Assembly: GCA_963923025.1 (NCBI GenBank)
Contig: CAWUKV010000002.1
Span: 1 to 64,000 of the forward strand
Direction: 5' to 3'
Source: CAWUKV01 sp963923025
GTDB taxonomy: Bacteria; Cyanobacteriota; Cyanobacteriia; Phormidesmidales; Phormidesmidaceae
Length of the DNA stretch: 64,000 nucleotides
The translations under genes were made by a program, and so were the position numbers. Shown here one piece after another: positions 59,186-64,000 of this stretch; the first letter of the stretch is position 1, and every line of letters begins with the position of its first letter. The notes beneath the pieces were generated by a model that was not told the origin of the DNA, searched no databases, and was given only the letters and a program-made list of their open reading frames with translations.

Positions 59186-60433
59186 ATGTCGCCGTCTCGT
59201 CCTTTCACCCAGCTGAGTTCTCCCTCCTCGTCATCGTCGATTCAGCGGGCGGTGACGAAGGTGCTCCAGCGGGAGGCGCTGCGCAACGAGCGTTGGGTGG
59301 CCTATGTGCGGGCGGCGATGCTGGTGGCATCATCTTGTCTAGACACGCTGGTGTTCTTTTTTCCGCAGACGCTGCTGGGGCAAAGTAGCGTTCCCCCAAC
59401 GGTGGCGCTCATTAGTTGGACGGGATCGATAGGGGCGATTACCATTGCCGTCTTGCTCAATCAGCGTCTGGGGATTCACTATCTGTCTCGATTACAGATT
59501 CTGGTTCCTCTATTTGATGGGGTGTTGCTGGGTATTTTTATTACCAATATTTGGGATGTTTTAGGGGAGACCCAGCCGCAGATCATCATTAACATCACGG
59601 CCTTTTGTTGTCTGTTGGCGCTGACTGGGGCTATTCGTTTTCGGCAGCGGGCATCTATGGCTACGACAGTGCTAGCGCTGCTTAACTTTGCCTATGCGTC
59701 GGTTCTGTTTGGGCTAAATCCAGCCATGGCGGTATTTGCTGGAATTACGATTACCGCAATTGGCGCATTAGGCATGTTGATTAGTAGCCTGGTTCAGCGC
59801 CAAGTCAAAAACGAAGCAGGCCGCGCGCTAATGACGCGATTCTTGCCTGAACAGCTGGTGGATGCGGCCTTCGATACCCCGCTAGAGCTGCTACAGCAGC
59901 CCCGCAGTTGCGAGGTGACGGTGCTATTTTGTGATTTGCGCGGGTTTACCCAATATTCTGAGAGCCTGAGTCCGGCAGAGGTATTGGGCTTTCTCAGCCA
60001 GTTTCAGGGATACCTGTCCAGCGTCGTCGAGCAGTATGAGGGTAGCGTTATCTCCTTTATGGGGGACGGCATGATGGCCGTATTTGGTGCCCCTCAACCG
60101 CTGACCAATCACGCTGATCAGGCCCTCCAAGCGGCTCAAACCATGCTCCGCTCTATTCACAAAGTCTGCCCGCTGGCGATGGGGGTAGGGCTACATACGG
60201 GGGCCGTAGTGGCGGGCTGCCTGGGCAGTGAGGGACACCTGGAATTTAGCGTTATTGGCGATACGGTTAACGTGGCCTCCCGCATTGAATCGTTAACCAA
60301 GCAAATGGGGCAAACCCTTCTCGTCAGTGCTACAACGCAGCAGCAACTGACAGCGCCAGTTTTGCGATCGCTGGGTTCGCACGCCATTCGCGGACGTTCA
60401 GCCCAAATAGAGCTGTATACGCTGCTTGACTAG
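59186..60433 (+). CDS. Class III nucleotide cyclase with a six-helix membrane domain
   Basis: A 415-residue protein with about six transmembrane helices (40-205), a short linker and a cyclase domain (about 235-412). Metal-binding aspartates are Asp250 (FCDLRGFT) and Asp294 (FMGDGMMAVFG); the transition-state residues Asn362 and Arg366 (GDTVNVASR) are present. The base-selecting positions align as His351 and Ser355 instead of the Lys/Asp(Thr) of adenylate or Glu/Cys of guanylate cyclases, so substrate preference is uncertain. It is active only as a dimer. The N-terminal membrane domain may sense an unknown signal. Confidence 0.85.
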   Translation: MSPSRPFTQLSSPSSSSSIQRAVTKVLQREALRNERWVAYVRAAMLVASSCLDTLVFFFPQTLLGQSSVPPTVALISWTGSIGAITIAVLLNQRLGIHYLSRLQILVPLFDGVLLGIFITNIWDVLGETQPQIIINITAFCCLLALTGAIRFRQRASMATTVLALLNFAYASVLFGLNPAMAVFAGITITAIGALGMLISSLVQRQVKNEAGRALMTRFLPEQLVDAAFDTPLELLQQPRSCEVTVLFCDLRGFTQYSESLSPAEVLGFLSQFQGYLSSVVEQYEGSVISFMGDGMMAVFGAPQPLTNHADQALQAAQTMLRSIHKVCPLAMGVGLHTGAVVAGCLGSEGHLEFSVIGDTVNVASRIESLTKQMGQTLLVSATTQQQLTAPVLRSLGSHAIRGRSAQIELYTLLD

Positions 60434-60771
60434 CCATACTAAGCCTGGGCCGCGTCGTCCCTAACAAGATCTATAGATTTCAGGGCAAGCTAACGGCAGG
60501 CATCAGAGAGGGGCACCGTCAGCTATACGGTCGTGAATCCATGTTCAGTTACGGGCACCTTAGAGTATGCTTCCATTGTTCCTATTGCACGGCTTCTCTG
60601 GGCGGCACACGGCAGCATGACGAATGACTCCATCTGTTTGGCGTGTTGCTGTTTTAGTGTGTCGTCGTCGCGGTTGAAATTGGGCTGGCCGAAGCTGTTG
60701 CAAGCAGGTAGGCTGTTTTCTTGCTCGTTCGCCCAGGACGGGTAATCGTGTCCCCGACGGGGAATCAGGTC
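60434..60771. other. Intergenic region, no feature recognised
   Basis: 338 bases between the cyclase stop and the next likely ATG. A 70-codon open frame (60533-60745) has no ribosome-binding site or family. No promoter or terminator stands out. Confidence 0.4.
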
Positions 60772-61578
60772 ATGTCACTACAAAAGCTGTCTATCGCTAC
60801 GCTTCAAAAGGTACAGGGCTATGTCCGGCAATCGTTGCAGCTCCCTGAGCTGGAGGATCAGCCCCGGACAGAAGCCGTCAGCGATGGCATGGACGAAATC
60901 CCTGAGCCCTCTTCCTTGGACGGTTTGGGAGATTTATTTCGGGTGGGCAGTACACCTGATGAGAGTGCGTCTACGCCAAATGTGAATGGTCGTTGGTTTC
61001 TTAGCACAGCCGATGCAGCGCGTGCTCTGATGCGTTTGCCGATTCAACTCAAGCCCAACCTGCGGTTGGTAACCTATCTTTACCGGACTGAAGACGTGGG
61101 TGAAGGCGTCACTTGGGCCGTTCCTGAACATCTCAGTTCAACTGCTCAGCTAGAGGCGGCGCTGTCGGCAGCCCCAGATATTGACAATCCGCCCTATCCC
61201 GAAGGCGCACTACTGAAGCTGATGTCGGGTATGACGGGGGACCGCTCGGCTCTTTCGTTTGTGACGGCTTCTATTTTTTCAAGGGAGCTGGCAGAGTTTG
61301 GACGTACCGGAGGGCGCTGCGACTGGAGCCACCACCGCTTTATTGCCACCGTGCCTAAGCAACGTGACTGGAAGTGGCGGATGACGCCGCCAGCCGATTT
61401 GCAGCCAAAGGTCAGGCTGTTGCCAGATGGGCAGGCTGCCGTGGAGTTTTATACCTGCCGGGTGGTGACCCCCATCGGGATTTTTCGGCATGTGGATCAG
61501 TATCAATCGAACAGCTATTTGGCCAAGTCCATGGACCAGCCTGTGGCGACCGTACCGGCTCCGGTGGTGTCGGTGTAG
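60772..61578 (+). CDS. Conserved-looking protein of unknown function
   Basis: A 268-residue protein from the ATG at 60772, beginning MSLQKLSIATLQKVQGYVRQ; an in-frame TTG at 60721 is possible. Apart from an N-terminal helix and an acidic linker (about 25-75), a globular part (75-255) is mixed alpha/beta with RWFLSTADAARALMRLPIQL, CDWSHHRFIATVP and WKWRMTPP. No membrane segment, signal or catalytic motif is recognised. Codon use matches its neighbours, which supports it as real. It precedes HPPD by about 100 bases on the same strand. Confidence 0.65.
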   Translation: MSLQKLSIATLQKVQGYVRQSLQLPELEDQPRTEAVSDGMDEIPEPSSLDGLGDLFRVGSTPDESASTPNVNGRWFLSTADAARALMRLPIQLKPNLRLVTYLYRTEDVGEGVTWAVPEHLSSTAQLEAALSAAPDIDNPPYPEGALLKLMSGMTGDRSALSFVTASIFSRELAEFGRTGGRCDWSHHRFIATVPKQRDWKWRMTPPADLQPKVRLLPDGQAAVEFYTCRVVTPIGIFRHVDQYQSNSYLAKSMDQPVATVPAPVVSV

Positions 61579-61681
61579 CTGCCATTGTGTCTAAATCTGA
61601 CAAAGACTAGCGTTTTCCAAACAATTACACCAGATGGTGCGGGTGTCTCCAGGGCATAGGTCAGAGCGTTATCTTGGGGCT

Positions 61682-62767
61682 ATGGACTTCCACCATGTGC
61701 ATTTCTTCGTAGATGATGCCCACCGCTGGGCTCAGTGGTTTATTAAGACGCTTCAATTTGCCCGGATAGAGCGGACATCGCAGTCGATAGATGAGCAGGT
61801 TGTGACCGACACAATATGGTTGCGTCAGGGCGGCGTACAGGTGGCGCTGTCTGCGCCTAGGTGCGATCGCGGTCCCGTTGCTGCCTACCTGCGTCAGCAT
61901 CCCCCCGGTGTAGTGGATATTGCCTTTGTTGTCTCGGATCTGCCAACTACCCTACAGGCGCTTTGGCAGCGCGGCGTTGAATTGCTTCAGCCTATTCAGC
62001 GCCTTTTGGTCGGAGACCAATGGTTGGCTTGCGCACAGGTCTCGGGTTGGCCAGGGTTACGTCATACCTTAGTCCAGGCGCAGCCTGCCGTTGAGCGCCA
62101 TGCCGTAGCGCCTTGGGCAGCAGGGATTGACCACGCGGTGCTAAACGTACCGCACGGCGAGCTAGGCTCAGCTGTTGCCTGGTACTGCAAAATGTTTGAG
62201 TTTCAGCCCCAGCAGCGATTTGATATTCGGACCTCAACCTCGGGGTTGCACAGCCGGGTCCTGGCCCATCCCCAGGGGGATGCCCAGCTGCCAATTAACG
62301 AGCCCAGTACTGCTAACTCGCAGATTCAAGAATTCTTAGTTGAAAACCGGGGGGCTGGTGTGCAACACATTGCCCTGCGGACCCCAAACTTGATTGAAGC
62401 CGTCCAACGGCTACAGGCTAGCGGGCTAGAGCGCCTATCGGTGCCGCAATGCTACTACGAACAGCTGGCCGGTCGTCCGGGGTATGGGGCGCAGCCGATG
62501 GACTGGTGTGCCGTGCGGGAACACCAGCTCCTGGCCGACTGGCCGACGACACAACCTCAGGCACTGTTGCTGCAAACGTTTACGCAGCCGGTGTTTGACC
62601 AGCCCACGTTTTTTTGGGAGTTGATTGAGCGGCAGCGCTATCAGCAGGCAGGGCGGCTCCAGCTGGCCCAGGGTTTTGGGGAGGGTAATTTTCAGGCGCT
62701 GTTTGAGGCCGTCGAGCGGGAGCAGCGGCAGCGGGCTCTATCTGGTGTGGCGCGCCAGGGTGATTGA
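61682..62767 (+). CDS. 4-hydroxyphenylpyruvate dioxygenase (HPPD)-like
   Basis: A 361-residue protein from the ATG at 61682 (MDFHHVHFFVDD). It has two vicinal-oxygen-chelate domains. The C-terminal one carries the iron ligands His in GIDHAVLNV, His in GVQHIALRT and Glu in FFWELIER, and ends in the GEGNFQALFEAVERE gate helix typical of HPPD. The enzyme makes homogentisate, precursor of tocopherol in cyanobacteria. It ends 23 bases before the convergent CPP1 gene. Confidence 0.88.
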   Translation: MDFHHVHFFVDDAHRWAQWFIKTLQFARIERTSQSIDEQVVTDTIWLRQGGVQVALSAPRCDRGPVAAYLRQHPPGVVDIAFVVSDLPTTLQALWQRGVELLQPIQRLLVGDQWLACAQVSGWPGLRHTLVQAQPAVERHAVAPWAAGIDHAVLNVPHGELGSAVAWYCKMFEFQPQQRFDIRTSTSGLHSRVLAHPQGDAQLPINEPSTANSQIQEFLVENRGAGVQHIALRTPNLIEAVQRLQASGLERLSVPQCYYEQLAGRPGYGAQPMDWCAVREHQLLADWPTTQPQALLLQTFTQPVFDQPTFFWELIERQRYQQAGRLQLAQGFGEGNFQALFEAVEREQRQRALSGVARQGD

Positions 62768-62790
62768 GCAGAATTGAGCTTGTGCTTGAG

Positions 62791-63420
62791 CTACCGCAGA
62801 AAACTGCTGACAAACCAAAACAGGACGAGGGTGACGATGGCCGCGATCGCGCTTTGCTGAGCCGCGTCAATGTTGCCGCCTTGCTGGCCAATCAAGCTAA
62901 GGACAGCAAATCCCAGAAGCAGCCCAACCAACAATGCACCTGTTGAGAGCAAGATTGATCGCCAGAATCGATGCTCTTTACGGTTGAGAAAATAGATACA
63001 TACGGTGATCCCGAAGCCCAGCGCGACAGAAGCGCCAGTACCATCGGTGGCTGTGAACCAGCACAGTACCGCCAGACCCAGGTAAATGACAGAAGGCCAC
63101 AGGATGTCGTCACGGGTTGGTGTATCGAGCCATCCCCGTAGCCACTCTGGCGGCTGAGCGGGCCGCGCTTCTGCCTCTGCCTTTGCTGCAGACTCAGCCT
63201 GCTTTTCGGCAAATCGAATCCGGTCAGGTACCTTGATTTTGCCTTCCTGTCGCCGCCGCAGTCGGTCCATCAGAATAGCGTCATAAGCGGCCTCGATCTG
63301 CTCTTTGCGCTGCGGATCTTGGCCCTGCTCGTCAATCAGTCGCTGTTTTGCAGACTGTACCTCTTCAAAGGAGGCTGCGTCCGATAACCCCAGCGCTTCG
63401 TATGAATTTTGATCGCTCAT
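62791..63420 (-). CDS. CPP1-like family protein (J-like, chaperone-like protein of POR)
   Basis: A 209-residue protein. Residues 6-60 are a J-like domain (YEALGLSDAASFEEVQSAK) lacking the HPD of true DnaJ proteins. After a basic linker, about four transmembrane helices fill residues 108-208. The plant homologue CPP1 stabilises protochlorophyllide oxidoreductase in plastids; cyanobacterial members are probably thylakoid proteins. The ATG is fixed by the start MSDQNSYEALG. Confidence 0.9.
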   Translation of the reverse strand: MSDQNSYEALGLSDAASFEEVQSAKQRLIDEQGQDPQRKEQIEAAYDAILMDRLRRRQEGKIKVPDRIRFAEKQAESAAKAEAEARPAQPPEWLRGWLDTPTRDDILWPSVIYLGLAVLCWFTATDGTGASVALGFGITVCIYFLNRKEHRFWRSILLSTGALLVGLLLGFAVLSLIGQQGGNIDAAQQSAIAAIVTLVLFWFVSSFLR

Positions 63421-64000
63421 TCAAAACCCTCTTGCAAACTCAAGGTAACGACAAGGCATGGGTGGTCTGCATCTGTTGTAGCCATTGCTGGCTCAACCTG
63501 TCCGCTTACTTGTCCTATCTGCACCCGATTTTAACCAGTTCGTCTCAGAAATCGAAACGAGTTGACGTAAATGTCACAGAACGCGAATGTCACAGAACGC
63601 GCTACCCGTCCTTGTCTGACTCTATTTCTCCCTCTATATAATATTGTGCCATTCTCGACGACACTTGGACGTCATTCGGGGCATCATTCGGATGTCACGC
63701 AGACTAACGGTACTCGGCGTCCTAATTTACAGCCAGTGCCATATAGGTTGAGACCCTGAGTACGGCGATCCTGCCTGGTCTAGAACCATAAGTCGTAGGC
63801 TTTAAGGCCACTGGTGGCTGCTATAGATGGCGTTTATCAATCGGGTTAGCTGAGCATCTTGCCGCGGCCTGATCGAGTTGCGGGTATCCTGCGTCATGAT
63901 CCGCCAGGTGGGGCGGACGAGTAAGGACTCGGTACGGTGCTGTCGTTTAGTGCGTAATTTCCCTTAACCTTGGCGAAATCTGGTGCAAAGGTCAGCAAAC
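63421..64000. other. Gene-free end of the window with repeated sites
   Basis: 580 bases without a supported gene. They hold a 16-base tandem duplication (63570-63601), a TATAAT hexamer at 63637-63642 with TTGTCT 19 bases upstream, and further TGTCA-type words around 63670-63705. These could belong to a promoter or to a transposon end whose body lies beyond the window. Confidence 0.4.
63570..63601. repeat. Perfect 16-base tandem duplication with TGTCAC core
   Basis: AATGTCACAGAACGCG occurs twice without a gap. Related words (GGATGTCACGCAGAC, GACGTCATTCGG) follow within 110 bases. Such arrays resemble transposase-binding sites at Tn7-like or Tni-type ends in cyanobacteria; a repressor operator is an alternative. 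Confidence 0.7.

Noticed and set aside
1..64000. CRISPR array
   Set aside because: No series of regularly spaced direct repeats with unique spacers was seen. The tandem repeats at 10063, 40178 and 63570 are contiguous and short.

Overview
The window is cyanobacterial chromosome. HIP1 octamers (GCGATCGC, for example at 1392 and 1747) recur throughout. The gene content is typical of the phylum: ferredoxin-dependent nirA and narB, ntcB and cnaT, a CPP1-type J-like membrane protein, HPPD, a PTOX-type alternative oxidase, a Ycf46-type AAA protein and several pentapeptide-repeat proteins. An NNP-type nitrate permease and a glucosylglycerate cassette would fit a marine or salt-tolerant lineage, but this is only an inference. 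The species cannot be fixed from the sequence.

Layout. 1-9.2 kb: the 3' part of a tRNA-Val(GAC), a Uma2 nuclease, a very long caspase/alpha-beta-hydrolase fusion whose 3' end overlaps an antisense xisI remnant, malQ, a NUDIX gene, a frameshifted pentapeptide gene and an intact one. 9.3-19.3 kb: a redox cluster. A leftward operon encodes a tail-anchored double globin, a pentaheme and a hexaheme cytochrome c, a DUF3365-type monoheme lipoprotein, a di-heme cytochrome b, a membrane thioredoxin and a 46-residue protein. A diverging rightward group encodes unusually large ResB (Ccs1) and CcsA proteins and a Tat-type Rieske protein. 19.5-22.4 kb: a DUF6492 protein and a sugar-phosphate cyclase with a long N-terminal extension. 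23.5-34.0 kb: the nitrate assimilation locus, with a HEAT-repeat gene, ntcB and cnaT leftward and nirA, nrtP and narB rightward. 34.2-40.1 kb: an unusual peroxiredoxin, katG, an S51 peptidase, a pentapeptide protein and alternative oxidase. 40.5-46.1 kb: a quinone oxidoreductase, a PsiE-like protein, and the glucosylglycerate genes (phosphatase, synthase, probable phosphorylase). 46.2-53.8 kb: recJ, an AI-2E family exporter, a Ycf46-like ATPase, and thrC flanked by two ubiquitin-like sulfur carriers. 53.8-63.4 kb: a pilin-like protein, a MacAB/DevBCA-type exporter, a Gfo/Idh oxidoreductase, a nucleotide cyclase, an unknown protein, HPPD and CPP1. The last 580 bases hold repeats but no gene.

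How the parts may work together. Three sites combine a perfect GTA-N8-TAC box with a TAN3T -10 element exactly 22 bases downstream, the canonical NtcA-activated architecture. They lie upstream of nirA, upstream of ntcB, and upstream of the globin/multiheme operon in the correct orientation. The redox cluster is therefore probably under nitrogen control. The best overall hypothesis is a dedicated extracytoplasmic electron chain (Rieske, cytochrome b, multiheme c) with its own heme-ligation pair, coupled to a membrane-tethered double globin and acting on nitrite, nitric oxide or another nitrogen oxide produced beside nitrate assimilation. The substrate is inferred and not shown by the sequence.
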